From Brucella pseudogrignonensis (GTDB lineage: Bacteria > Pseudomonadota > Alphaproteobacteria > Rhizobiales > Rhizobiaceae): DNA of 64,000 nucleotides. This document shows, piece after piece, positions 44,876 to 54,958 of the stretch. The first letter of the stretch is position 1, and each line of letters starts with the position of its first letter. The DNA is taken from positions 496,001 through 560,000 of the forward strand of contig NZ_JAVLAT010000001.1 of NCBI RefSeq assembly GCF_032190615.1. Reading direction: 5' to 3'. The notes beneath the pieces are model-generated. The model was given only the letters and a program-made list of their open reading frames with translations, was not told where the DNA came from and made no database searches. The translations under genes were made by a program, and so were the position numbers.

Positions 44876-47800
44876 ATGCCGAAACGTACAGATATCAAGT
44901 CCATCCTGATCATCGGCGCGGGCCCAATTGTTATCGGTCAGGCTTGCGAGTTCGATTACTCCGGCACGCAAGCTTGTAAGGCGCTGAAAGAGGAAGGCTA
45001 CCGCATCATCCTCGTCAACTCCAATCCGGCCACAATCATGACCGATCCGGATCTGGCAGATGCGACCTATATCGAGCCGATCACCCCGGAAGTGGTTGCT
45101 AAAATTATTGCGAAAGAGCGCCCGGATGCGCTTCTTCCCACAATGGGTGGTCAGACCGCACTCAACACTGCATTATCGCTCCGCCGCATGGGCGTTCTCG
45201 AGCGCTACAATGTAGAGATGATCGGTGCGAATGCTGAAGCCATCGACAAAGCGGAAGACCGCGCTCTTTTCCGTGAAGCCATGGACAAGATCGGCCTTGA
45301 TACGCCGAATTCCATGCTCGCGAACGCAACCGAAATCAAAGACGAAGACCGCAAGCGTCACGAAGCCAAGCGCAACGAAGTCAAATCGCAATATTCCGGC
45401 GATGAGCTCGATAAGGCACTCGACAAGCTTGAAACCGAATGGCAGCTCGGCGAAGTCGAACGCAAACAGCGTTACATGAGCCATGCGCTTGCTACAGCCG
45501 CACAGGCCATGGATTACGTTGGCCTGCCAGCGATCATCCGCCCAAGCTTCACACTCGGCGGTACCGGCGGCGGCATTGCCTATAACCGGCAGGAATTTTT
45601 CGAGATCATTGAGCGCGGCCTCGATGCATCGCCAACCACCGAAGTGCTGATCGAAGAATCGGTTCTCGGCTGGAAAGAATATGAAATGGAAGTTGTCCGC
45701 GACAAGGCGGATAACTGCATCATCATCTGCTCGATCGAAAACCTCGACCCAATGGGCGTGCATACAGGTGACTCAATCACCGTAGCGCCTGCGCTGACGC
45801 TGACCGACAAAGAATACCAGATCATGCGTAACGCCTCGATTGCGGTGCTGCGCGAAATCGGCGTTGAAACCGGCGGCTCGAATGTTCAATTCGCGATCAA
45901 CCCAGCCAATGGCCGTATGATCGTCATCGAAATGAACCCACGCGTATCGCGTTCGTCAGCACTTGCATCCAAAGCAACCGGCTTCCCGATTGCCAAAGTC
46001 GCAGCCAAGCTTGCAGTTGGTTACACGCTGGACGAGTTGGACAACGACATCACCGGCGGCGCAACACCTGCATCGTTTGAACCATCGATTGACTATGTCG
46101 TCACCAAGATCCCACGCTTTGCGTTTGAAAAATTCCCCGGCTCTTCGCCAATCCTGACCACCGCTATGAAGTCGGTCGGTGAAGTTATGGCCATTGGCCG
46201 TACTTTCCAGGAAAGCTTGCAGAAGGCGCTTCGCGGTCTTGAAACCGGTCTCACTGGTCTTGATGAAATCGCCATTCCAAACATTGAAGAAGGCGACGAA
46301 AAGAATGCGATCCGCGCGGCCATCGGCACACCAACACCGGATCGTCTGCGCATGGTCGCTCAAGCAATGCGCCTTGGTCTGACCACTGAACAGATCCACG
46401 AGGTATCGAAGATCGATCCATGGTTCCTTGAGCAGATGGAAGAGATCGTCCTAACCGAAGCCCGCGTCCGCGAACACGGCCTGCCGCAGGACGCTGAAAA
46501 CCTGCGCATGTTGAAGTCCATGGGCTTCTCCGATGCGCGTCTTGCAAGCCTGACGGGCAAGGACGCGGAAGACGTGGCCAAGCTGCGTAACGAGCTGGAC
46601 GTTCATCCGGTTTACAAGCGCATCGATACATGCGCTGCGGAATTTGCTTCGCCAACGGCCTATATGTACTCGACCTACGAAACACCTTTTGTTGGTCAGC
46701 CGCGCTCAGAAGCAGAAGTTTCGGATCGCAAGAAGGTCGTCATTCTCGGTGGAGGTCCAAACCGTATTGGTCAGGGCATCGAGTTCGATTATTGCTGCTG
46801 CCATGCAGCATTCGCGCTCAATGATGCCGATTATGAAGCCATCATGGTCAACTGCAACCCGGAAACAGTTTCCACCGATTACGACACATCAGATCGTCTC
46901 TACTTTGAGCCACTGACTGCTGAAGACGTGCTAGAAATCCTTCGTGTTGAGCAGGAAAAAGGCACGTTGCACGGTGTGATCGTCCAGTTCGGTGGCCAGA
47001 CACCGCTCAAGCTTGCCAATGCACTGGAAAAGGCCGGCATTCCGATCCTCGGCACCTCGCCTGACGCAATCGATCTTGCAGAAGACCGTGACCGCTTCCA
47101 AAAGCTCCTGATCAAGCTGGGTCTCAACCAGCCAAAGAACGGAATCGCCTATTCGGTTGAGCAGGCGCGCCTGATCGTTGCTGACCTCGGCTTCCCGCTG
47201 GTTGTGCGTCCATCTTATGTTCTGGGTGGCCGTGCCATGCAGATCATTCATGACGAACGCGGCTTGCAGACATATCTTCTCGACACCGTTCCTGAACTGG
47301 TGCCAGAAGACATCAAGGCTAAGTATCCAAACGACAAGACTGGCCAGATCAACACGCTTCTCGGGAAGAACCCGCTTCTGTTCGATACTTACCTGACACA
47401 GGCTATCGAAGTGGATGTTGATTGCCTTTGCGATGGCAAGAATAGTTTTGTTTCCGGCATCATGGAGCATATTGAAGAGGCTGGTATTCACTCCGGCGAC
47501 AGCGCCTGCTCGCTGCCAGTCCACACGCTTTCGAAAGACATTGTCAACGAACTCGAACGCCAGACAGCACTGCTTGCCAAGGCACTCAACGTCGCCGGCC
47601 TGATGAACGTGCAGTTCGCCATCAAGGATGATGAAATCTTCATTCTTGAAGTAAACCCACGCGCATCGCGCACCGTTCCATTTGTCGCAAAAACCATCGG
47701 AACCCCGATTGCCAAGGTTGCAGCGCGCATCATGGCTGGTGAAAGCCTTGATGAGGCCATCACTGCCTATGGCGGCAAACCTCAGCCAAGTGCGCGTCCG

Positions 47801-48364
47801 CACATCGCTGTCAAGGAAGCCGTGTTCCCATTCGCGCGCTTCCCGGGTGTCGACACATTGCTCGGACCAGAAATGCGTTCGACCGGCGAAGTTATGGGCC
47901 TCGACTACGATTACGCATTGGCTTTCGCCAAGGCACAGCTCGGCGCAGGTGTCGAGCTTCCACGTGAAGGCACGGTGTTTGTATCAGTCCGCGATGAAGA
48001 CAAGCAACGTGTGCTCGGTCCGGTCCGCAAGCTGGCAAGCATTGGCTTCAAGGTCATGGCAACCGGCGGTACGCAGAAGTTCCTTGAAGAAAATGGCATT
48101 GAAGCTGTCAAGATCAACAAGGTGATCGAAGGCCGTCCGCATGTTGAAGATGCGATCCGCAATCGTCAGATCCATCTGGTCTTCAACACGACTGACAGTG
48201 CGAGTGCTGTTTCGGATAGCAAATCGATCCGCCGTGCAACCCTGATGCAGAAGCTGCCTTACTACACCACCATGGCCGGTGCAGAAGCTGCCGCAGAAGC
48301 CATTGCAGCACTCAAGGCTGGTTCAATGGAAGTTCGTCCGCTTCAGGATTACTTCCGCGCATAA
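44876..48364 (+). CDS. carB: Carbamoyl-phosphate synthase large subunit
   Basis: A 1162-residue enzyme with two homologous ATP-grasp halves. The first opens [22 protein letters not shown] and the second [32 protein letters not shown] and [11 protein letters not shown] are the matching phosphate-binding loops. The C-terminal MGS-like domain ([14 protein letters not shown] ... FKVMATGGT) takes allosteric effectors such as UMP and ornithine. It joins bicarbonate, ammonia and two ATP into carbamoyl phosphate. The length is about 90 residues above E. coli, mostly from an insertion near residues 150-205 ([19 protein letters not shown]), usual in rhizobia. Confidence 0.97.
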   Translation: MPKRTDIKSILIIGAGPIVIGQACEFDYSGTQACKALKEEGYRIILVNSNPATIMTDPDLADATYIEPITPEVVAKIIAKERPDALLPTMGGQTALNTALSLRRMGVLERYNVEMIGANAEAIDKAEDRALFREAMDKIGLDTPNSMLANATEIKDEDRKRHEAKRNEVKSQYSGDELDKALDKLETEWQLGEVERKQRYMSHALATAAQAMDYVGLPAIIRPSFTLGGTGGGIAYNRQEFFEIIERGLDASPTTEVLIEESVLGWKEYEMEVVRDKADNCIIICSIENLDPMGVHTGDSITVAPALTLTDKEYQIMRNASIAVLREIGVETGGSNVQFAINPANGRMIVIEMNPRVSRSSALASKATGFPIAKVAAKLAVGYTLDELDNDITGGATPASFEPSIDYVVTKIPRFAFEKFPGSSPILTTAMKSVGEVMAIGRTFQESLQKALRGLETGLTGLDEIAIPNIEEGDEKNAIRAAIGTPTPDRLRMVAQAMRLGLTTEQIHEVSKIDPWFLEQMEEIVLTEARVREHGLPQDAENLRMLKSMGFSDARLASLTGKDAEDVAKLRNELDVHPVYKRIDTCAAEFASPTAYMYSTYETPFVGQPRSEAEVSDRKKVVILGGGPNRIGQGIEFDYCCCHAAFALNDADYEAIMVNCNPETVSTDYDTSDRLYFEPLTAEDVLEILRVEQEKGTLHGVIVQFGGQTPLKLANALEKAGIPILGTSPDAIDLAEDRDRFQKLLIKLGLNQPKNGIAYSVEQARLIVADLGFPLVVRPSYVLGGRAMQIIHDERGLQTYLLDTVPELVPEDIKAKYPNDKTGQINTLLGKNPLLFDTYLTQAIEVDVDCLCDGKNSFVSGIMEHIEEAGIHSGDSACSLPVHTLSKDIVNELERQTALLAKALNVAGLMNVQFAIKDDEIFILEVNPRASRTVPFVAKTIGTPIAKVAARIMAGESLDEAITAYGGKPQPSARPHIAVKEAVFPFARFPGVDTLLGPEMRSTGEVMGLDYDYALAFAKAQLGAGVELPREGTVFVSVRDEDKQRVLGPVRKLASIGFKVMATGGTQKFLEENGIEAVKINKVIEGRPHVEDAIRNRQIHLVFNTTDSASAVSDSKSIRRATLMQKLPYYTTMAGAEAAAEAIAALKAGSMEVRPLQDYFRA

Positions 48365-48391
48365 ACAACAGAAATTATTCAACTTTGACCG

Positions 48392-48416
48392 ATAGCCCCC
48401 ATCGACATGGGGGCTA
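48392..48416 (+). terminator. Terminator of carB
   Basis: ATAGCCCCC and GGGGGCTAT arms followed by TTATTT. Confidence 0.8.
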
Positions 48417-48496
48417 TTTATTTCTAAGAAACTATAGGAATATTTATTAATTAGATAAGAATTTAAAAGGCAATCTCCAAAGACAGGAGATATATA

Positions 48497-48823
48497 GTGT
48501 TAAAATTTTTAGGAATTTCATTACTCAGTTCGTCATTTATGCTTCTAGTTCCCGTAGAATCTTTTGCAGGCTGGAAAGACGAACTAAAAAAAGCGGGTAA
48601 AAAAGTAGAGCAAGTCGGTCGAGCTGTTAGCGACCCAAAGGGACCTGATGCACAAAAGGTTCTGGGATCAGATGCACGAAATTTTTTACAGAACCCACAT
48701 AAAGAAATTAATAAGTTCTGCGATTCAGCTTCAAACAAGTTTCAAGGTTTATCAGGTACATTTCAAACTATTTCGCGTGCCCTAAGCTCTCAACCAGCAG
48801 ATTGCGACGAAGGAAGCAATTAA
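48497..48823 (+). CDS. Small secreted Lys-rich protein
   Basis: A 108-residue protein from a GTG start with AGGAG seven bases upstream. The signal peptide ends ESFAG (about residue 24). The mature part starts WKDELKKAGKKVEQVGRAV, an amphipathic basic helix, and ends with two Cys. AT-rich codon use sets it apart from carB. It resembles no family I know. Like the Cys-rich peptides at 44.3-44.6 kb it is an AT-rich secreted gene next to carB. Confidence 0.6.
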   Translation: MLKFLGISLLSSSFMLLVPVESFAGWKDELKKAGKKVEQVGRAVSDPKGPDAQKVLGSDARNFLQNPHKEINKFCDSASNKFQGLSGTFQTISRALSSQPADCDEGSN

Positions 48824-48892
48824 TCAGCAACACTTATTGGTAATCCTCCATTGCAAATTAGCAGTGGAGGAATCTTAACACGATTCAATCTT

Positions 48893-50710
48893 CTAGTTTT
48901 GATGTGGCAAGCGCAGGGGCGTGGCGTCCAAATCTATCTCAAGATGAAGCTTTTTCGGAAACAGGCCATTATGGCCCAATCCCTTGCCAATATGGATCAC
49001 GGACGCGGCTTTTAGTGGCCCTTCCAGAATGTCATAAGCGCGCTTGCGGGCATCTTCATCCATACCATCAAGCGTGCCATCAATGACAATCCAGCTTGGA
49101 TTTTGCAGCACCAACCGCGCCAAAGCCAAGCTTTGTTGCTCGTCAGCCGTCAAGGTCCGGTCCCAGCGCAGAACACGATCAATCTGCGGCACAAGTCGCT
49201 CAAGCCCGGCTAATCTCAAAACCTCAGCAACCTGATTTTTTGAAAAATCGGCAGCGTTGAGAGGATAGACAACCGCATCATGCAAGTTGCCCGGCGGTAT
49301 GTAAGGCGCATGCGGAATGAAAACCACGCGGTCGCCCGCAGGCAAGCCAATCCGTCCACTGCCCCAAGGCCATAGGCCACCGAGTGCGCGGAAGAGCATG
49401 CTTCGCTCAGATTCTGTGGCACCCGTCACAAGCAGACGTTCACCGGGGTTTATGACGACCTTCTTCTCAACCAGATTAAGGCAGCCATCTGGTGCTGCAA
49501 TCGACAGGTTATCCATCGTCAATTGCTCATTCGTATTGGTCTCGACGGTAATCTGTCGATCAAGATGGCCAATTTCATCCATGCGCAAAATCGCCTGCCG
49601 AAAGCTCGCGACACGCAGAAGCGTTGCCCGCCAGTCAGCAATCGCACCAAAATTATCGACAAACCAACGCAACGAATTATGCACCTGCGTGAAGGCACCA
49701 ACCGCCATCATCAGGCCGCCAAATGTCAGCCCACCAGAGAAATAAACAGGGGCAGCGACGAGGATCGGCGCAACAATGGTAAACCAGCCATAACCTGCCG
49801 TCACCCATGTGAGATTGGTGGTTGCAATAACGATGCGTTTTATAGCGAGCAGCACCGCGTCAAGATCGCGATCCAGCCTGCGGCGCTCATCGGCCTCACC
49901 ACGCGCCAGCGTCACGGCATCAATATGTTCGTTCACGCGCATCAGCGAAAAGCGGAAATCAGCCTCGCGCGCATAGCGGTCTGCATTGTGATTAACAAGG
50001 CTACGGCCGACAAACCAGGAAAGCAGTGAAGCGGAGCCTGCATAAAACACAGCCGCCCAAACCATGTAACCGGGAATAGAAAAACTATAGCCCCAGACAT
50101 GAAATACAAAACCGCTCGAAAGTGACCACAGCACACCGACGAAGCTTACAAGAATCACCGTCGATTGCAGAAGGTTAATGCCGAGATCGCTGGTTGTTTC
50201 CGCGAGATGCCGCGCATCTTCCTGCAAACGCTGATCGGGATTAATACCGATCTCGCCCGCCTTTGCCAAACGAAACGCCCGCCCCGGCTGCAACCATTGA
50301 CCAACGAGATCACGTGCCAGCCCATCACGCAATTTCAGCTTGAACATCTGGTTCAGCCAAGTCTGCGACACATTCAGAATGAGAACCGTGCCTGCAATCG
50401 CGAAGAAAATCAGCAATTGATGGAAGAAGGCACTTAGATTGCGATCAGACAACGCGTTGTAGAAAGGCACATTCCAGCGATTGATAGCAACTTGCCCAAC
50501 CGCAATCAGAACAATCAGCGAAAATATGCCCGTTCCCAGAGCAATAAGCTGATTGCGAACCGGAGAGACCCAGAATGCGCTCATCATCATGCGAACTTGC
50601 GAGAAAAGATCGTTGCCGTCCGGCATCACTTCGCCTTGCGGCTTCGTGAGGCGACGATCAACGCCTTGCGGTTCATCCTGCTTTGACTGGGATACCACGT
50701 CTTTCCTCAT
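48893..50710 (-). CDS. SbmA/BacA-like ABC transporter (YddA type) with a degenerate ATPase domain
   Basis: A 605-residue fusion. Residues about 50-400 form the SbmA/BacA-like membrane domain (WNVPFYNALSDRNLSAFF; FSLMRVNEHIDAVTLARGE). The nucleotide-binding domain follows, but its key residues are changed. Walker A reads GATESERS (Glu for Gly435, Arg for Lys436), the signature region is LTADEQQS, and after the Walker B strand (IVID) Gly545 replaces the catalytic Glu. The H-loop position reads Lys in IHIGKG. The protein probably cannot hydrolyse ATP normally. The surrounding fold (GLWPWGSGRIGLP, FIPHAPYIPPGNL) is intact, so this is not simple decay. BacA relatives import peptides or affect very-long-chain lipids. 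No lipoprotein or porin partner is adjacent. Confidence 0.88.
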   Translation of the reverse strand: MRKDVVSQSKQDEPQGVDRRLTKPQGEVMPDGNDLFSQVRMMMSAFWVSPVRNQLIALGTGIFSLIVLIAVGQVAINRWNVPFYNALSDRNLSAFFHQLLIFFAIAGTVLILNVSQTWLNQMFKLKLRDGLARDLVGQWLQPGRAFRLAKAGEIGINPDQRLQEDARHLAETTSDLGINLLQSTVILVSFVGVLWSLSSGFVFHVWGYSFSIPGYMVWAAVFYAGSASLLSWFVGRSLVNHNADRYAREADFRFSLMRVNEHIDAVTLARGEADERRRLDRDLDAVLLAIKRIVIATTNLTWVTAGYGWFTIVAPILVAAPVYFSGGLTFGGLMMAVGAFTQVHNSLRWFVDNFGAIADWRATLLRVASFRQAILRMDEIGHLDRQITVETNTNEQLTMDNLSIAAPDGCLNLVEKKVVINPGERLLVTGATESERSMLFRALGGLWPWGSGRIGLPAGDRVVFIPHAPYIPPGNLHDAVVYPLNAADFSKNQVAEVLRLAGLERLVPQIDRVLRWDRTLTADEQQSLALARLVLQNPSWIVIDGTLDGMDEDARKRAYDILEGPLKAASVIHIGKGLGHNGLFPKKLHLEIDLDATPLRLPHQN

Positions 50711-51148
50711 CGCATGTACGATTTCACGTTGCCGCTATTACTACGAAATATAGTGACCAAAACCAGACAGAACCCTGTTGTTTTCAACAACTCGCGCGGT
50801 CTTGAGTACATATAAGATGTAACTTTCACGCGAGGATAGAGCGAGACACTCTAAAAACCTTCTGAAAAATATGGAGTGACCATAACTCTTCTCAGAAATA
50901 CCTTTCCCCGCAGAACCGAGGAAATGAGAAAAAGCATTACGAAAATAGGCCTTTAGAGAGTGCAAAGCCTGTCTTGTGCAGGTCAAATTTGTCGCATATA
51001 GTTCGCCTATCGATTTTTCGGTCAAGTGACTTTGCGACCCGCCCGGCCTGCCGTGCTTCCTGACGATCTCCTGTCCATAAATTCGATCCACAGGGACGTG
51101 TGCGAAGCATACGGACTAACGACTACTAATGTTACAAAGGAATTTCCC
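50711..51148. other. Divergent region with the cold-shock gene leader
   Basis: About 440 bases. The last 120 or so probably form the 5' leader of the cold-shock gene, with a hairpin CGTGTGC/GCATACG near 51097-51113, as in many csp mRNAs. No coding frame is supported in the rest. Confidence 0.4.
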
Positions 51149-51358
51149 ATGGCTACGGGAACAGTTAAGTGGTTTAACACGACCAAGGGCTTCGGCTTCA
51201 TTCAGCCTGATCAGGGCAGCACGGACATTTTCGTCCACATCTCTGCTGTTCAGCGCGCTGGTCTGACCACGCTTGACGAAGGTCAGAAGATTTCTTTCGA
51301 AATCGTTGAAGACCGTCGTTCGGGTCGTTCATCTGCAGACAACCTCGTCGCAGTATAA
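51149..51358 (+). CDS. Cold-shock protein (CspA family)
   Basis: A 69-residue cold-shock domain protein with both RNA-binding motifs: KGFGFIQP (RNP1) and DIFVHISAV (RNP2). ATG 51149 has AAAGGAA upstream. It melts RNA structure and acts in cold adaptation or general post-transcriptional control. The long leader with hairpins suggests thermoregulated translation. A terminator follows after 20 bases. Confidence 0.95.
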   Translation: MATGTVKWFNTTKGFGFIQPDQGSTDIFVHISAVQRAGLTTLDEGQKISFEIVEDRRSGRSSADNLVAV

Positions 51359-51380
51359 GTTTTGCCCATAAAGCAAAGAA

Positions 51381-51407
51381 AAAGGCGGGGTAACACCCCG
51401 CCTTTTT
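51381..51407 (+). terminator. Terminator of the cold-shock gene
   Basis: AAAGGCGGGG and CCCCGCCTTTTT arms with a T-run. Confidence 0.88.
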
Positions 51408-51419
51408 CTTGATCGAAAT

Positions 51420-52031
51420 TCAGGGCAGCCAATCCATCGGGACATGGCCTTTATCCGAAGCGACACGCGCAAGCCACGCCTGAACAGCCGGATATTGATC
51501 CATATTGAAGCCACCGCGATGGGCCTCATGGGTATAAGCATAGAGTGCAATATCGGCGATGCTTATGGTATCGCCTGCCAGAAACGGCGTTTTCTTGAGC
51601 TGTGTTTCCATCACGCTGAGCGCCTTTTCGCCACCAACAAACGTTGATGCCAGTCGTTCAGGCGTCGCATCACATGCGCGCTCCGGATAAATCATCAAAG
51701 CACGGCGCACCGCAATATAAGGCTCATGGCTATATTGCTCGAAAAACAGCCACTGATAGACGAGCGCACGCTCATAGGCATCTTTTGGCAGATAGGCCGT
51801 GCCTTCTGCCAGATGAAGAAGAAGTGCATTTGATTCGGCAATGAAGCGCCCGTCTTCAAGTTCGAGCAACGGAACCTTGCCGTTTGGATTTTTGGCCAAA
51901 TATTCCGGCGTTCGGGTCGAACCATCAAGCGCGGAAACCGCGATGTGCTTAAAAGGCTTGCCGAGTTTCGCAAGCAAAAGCCGTGGCTTATAACAATTTC
52001 CAGAATCTGGCTGTGAATAGATCGTGAGCAT
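51420..52031 (-). CDS. Glutathione S-transferase family protein
   Basis: A 203-residue GST. The N-terminal thioredoxin-like domain has LTIYSQPDSGNCYKPRL (with the active Ser/Cys region), GKVPLLELEDGRFIAESNAL (cis-Pro and the gamma-Glu-binding ES). The C-terminal helical domain includes TISIADIALYAYTHEA (N-capping box). Its substrate is unknown. ATG 52031 follows AGGAG; the longer frame is not supported. Confidence 0.9.
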   Translation of the reverse strand: MLTIYSQPDSGNCYKPRLLLAKLGKPFKHIAVSALDGSTRTPEYLAKNPNGKVPLLELEDGRFIAESNALLLHLAEGTAYLPKDAYERALVYQWLFFEQYSHEPYIAVRRALMIYPERACDATPERLASTFVGGEKALSVMETQLKKTPFLAGDTISIADIALYAYTHEAHRGGFNMDQYPAVQAWLARVASDKGHVPMDWLP

Positions 52032-52257
52032 CTGCTTCTCCTGTGCAGCTATACCATGTCGATGCCGTTGCAAGCTGTCCAATCAGTTTCGTTGAACGAA
52101 TAGGCTCGGATTGCTGATGGATCAGAACTTTTAAGCAACACAATTGCGCGAGACCGCAGAATTTGTTGCGAAACTGCAAAGCTTTTGTTGCGATTCGTGC
52201 GGCAATGCGACATAGAAAGCCCGCAAGACCGGACCACGCCCGGTGCCGGTTATCTGA

Positions 52258-53484
<1,227 letters not shown>

Positions 53485-53506
53485 ATACTTTTATTATGAC
53501 ATGACG

Positions 53507-53529
53507 AAGGGGCCGAAAGGCCCCTTTTT
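53507..53529 (+). terminator. Terminator of aatA
   Basis: AAGGGGCC-GAAA-GGCCCC stem with a GNRA-type loop and T5. Confidence 0.9.
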
Positions 53530-53574
53530 CGTATCTGCATTTCTCTTAAAAAATCATCTGCCCGGCGCAAAGCC

Positions 53575-53691
53575 AAAAAAAAAGCCAGACAAGTGTCTGG
53601 CTTTGAGTTTTGAAGGTGCCATTGAGGCAAACCTCCAGAGGGGAACACTCAGCGCGCGCAAATGGGAGGAGGAAACGCAGCGCTGAGATGC
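53575..53691 (-). ncRNA. Candidate AbcR-type trans-acting sRNA (alpha-r15-like)
   Basis: Read on the minus strand this is a compact sRNA of about 115 bases. Stem-loop 1 (53648-53687) has perfect arms CTCAGCGC/GCGCTGAG with the loop TTTCCTCCTCCCATTT, a strong anti-Shine-Dalgarno sequence. A single-stranded GTTCCCCTCTGG follows. It ends in a textbook terminator (AAAGCCAGAC/GTCTGGCTTT, then T9, 53575-53604). Promoter elements TTGCAA and CATAAA, 17 bases apart, put the start near 53691. Loops with CUCCC and UUCCCC are the hallmark of AbcR sRNAs, which silence ABC-transporter mRNAs. In related genomes they lie close to the LysR gene vtlR/lsrB, as here. Identity with AbcR1 or AbcR2 is inferred from memory. 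Confidence 0.68.
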
Positions 53692-53744
53692 ATTCTTTAT
53701 GCATCGTGATTATTGTTTTTGCAACTCAACTTTAGCACAATGCA

Positions 53745-53765
53745 GCCATGCATTTTTTGCATGGC
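53745..53765. promoter_or_regulatory. LysR-type operator (T-N11-A palindrome) upstream of the sRNA
   Basis: Perfect 8-base arms GCCATGCA/TGCATGGC around a TTTTT spacer, containing T-N11-A. Its centre (53755) is about 64 bases before the predicted sRNA start, the normal position for LysR activators. Confidence 0.6.
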
Positions 53766-53935
53766 TTCTTCATTCGATATTATCATTTAAAATCAAAACC
53801 TTGAACGTTAACCAACCGAGTATGTTTCTTTATTCCCCACTCATGAGCCGCCTAAACGAAAGGCACATAGCTATAATGTATGCCTCATAAAATGGCAAAA
53901 AATCACACCGACAAGCAAATCAGGCCAACTGACAG

Positions 53936-53975
53936 CTGTCATTAAACAATCATCCAGCTGCAACCGATCTGTCAT
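53936..53975 (+). promoter_or_regulatory. Tandem Pho boxes before the metallophosphoesterase gene
   Basis: Four half-sites at exact 11-base intervals: CTGTCAT (53936), CAATCAT (53947), CTGCAAC (53958), CTGTCAT (53969). Two are perfect and one matches 5 of 7. This is the layout of two overlapping PhoB dimer sites, about 70 bases before the start. Confidence 0.78.
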
Positions 53976-54043
53976 GATAGGCTCCTAGATACCGTTTAAA
54001 ATTCCTAGCCCCCTTCCCCCATCGCGCTGCGCCGGAGCCTATC

Positions 54044-54892
54044 TTGCGGATCATCCAGATTACCGACACCCATCTCAGCCCAACCAAGCCGCACTTCAAT
54101 GGCAACTGGTCACCACTCATTGACTGGATCGCTGATCAGAAACCGGACCTCATTATCCATACTGGCGACTTCACAATAGATGGCGCTGATGTGGAAGCCG
54201 ATCTGATCTTCTGTCGTGAGCTGATGACAGACCTTCCCGCTCCGATGCTGTGCCTGCCAGGTAATCATGACATCGGCCATTTACCGGCAAGCAGGCAGCC
54301 AGTTAATGTCGAACGCTTACAACGCTGGCGCAACCAATTCGGCCCTGAATACTGGACACTGAATTTCGGACAATGGCTGCTTATCGGCCTCAACAGTCTG
54401 ATAATAGGCGATGGCTCGGCGCTGGAAGAAGAGCAATCCCATTGGCTTGAAAAACAGCTCAACCAAAGCGAAGGTCGCCCCGTTGCGGTTTTTGGGCACA
54501 AGCCACTATTCATTGACCGGCCGGATGAAGGCGAAACCGGGCTCTGGGGTATCCCGCCTATGCCACGCCAGCGCTTGATGGAACTTTTCGCACGTCATAA
54601 TGTAAAGCTTCACGCCAGCGGGCACCTTCATCGGGCGTGGTCGGGTGAAGTGGCAGGAATAAGCTATGTCTGGGCACCGTCAGCGGGATTTGTTGCACAT
54701 GCAATAGATCGTGAACTTCCCGGCGACCGGATTGTCGGTGGGGTCATTCATGATCTTGATAACAAAGCGACAAGCAAAATAATTGAGATTGAAACACTGA
54801 CACATCACGTCATCGATGATGTCATGCATGAGGTTTACCCGAACAATCTCAACCGGGAACAGCTAAAACCTCAAGAAAACCTGCCCGCTTAA
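54044..54892 (+). CDS. plcP: Calcineurin-like metallophosphoesterase, probable phospholipase C PlcP
   Basis: A 282-residue protein with the full dinuclear metal site: ITDTHLS (DxH), IHTGDFTIDG (GDxxxxG), PGNHDIG (GNHD), GHKP and SGHLHRAW (GHxH). The start is TTG behind CGGAG. It has no signal peptide. Sequence blocks such as KPHFNGNWSPLIDWI suggest the Sinorhizobium PlcP group, which cleaves phosphatidylcholine and phosphatidylethanolamine to diacylglycerol when phosphate is short; the tandem Pho boxes upstream fit this. A CpdA-like cyclic-AMP phosphodiesterase is the main alternative. If PlcP, it supplies diacylglycerol for BtaA. Confidence 0.7.
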   Translation: MRIIQITDTHLSPTKPHFNGNWSPLIDWIADQKPDLIIHTGDFTIDGADVEADLIFCRELMTDLPAPMLCLPGNHDIGHLPASRQPVNVERLQRWRNQFGPEYWTLNFGQWLLIGLNSLIIGDGSALEEEQSHWLEKQLNQSEGRPVAVFGHKPLFIDRPDEGETGLWGIPPMPRQRLMELFARHNVKLHASGHLHRAWSGEVAGISYVWAPSAGFVAHAIDRELPGDRIVGGVIHDLDNKATSKIIEIETLTHHVIDDVMHEVYPNNLNREQLKPQENLPA

Positions 54893-54906
54893 CAACACTC
54901 CATAGA

Positions 54907-54940
54907 AAAAGGCCGCGTAAGCAATCCTCTGCGGCCTTTT
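54907..54940. terminator. Bidirectional terminator between the plcP-like gene and lsrB
   Basis: AAAAGGCCGC and GCGGCCTTTT arms; T-runs on both strands. Confidence 0.85.
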
Positions 54941-54958
54941 CTCACTCTTTGAAGTCGA

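Noticed and set aside
46931..47803. A 290-codon frame opposite carB
   Set aside because: Antisense shadow of a strongly conserved ATP-grasp gene; no ribosome binding site or family resemblance.
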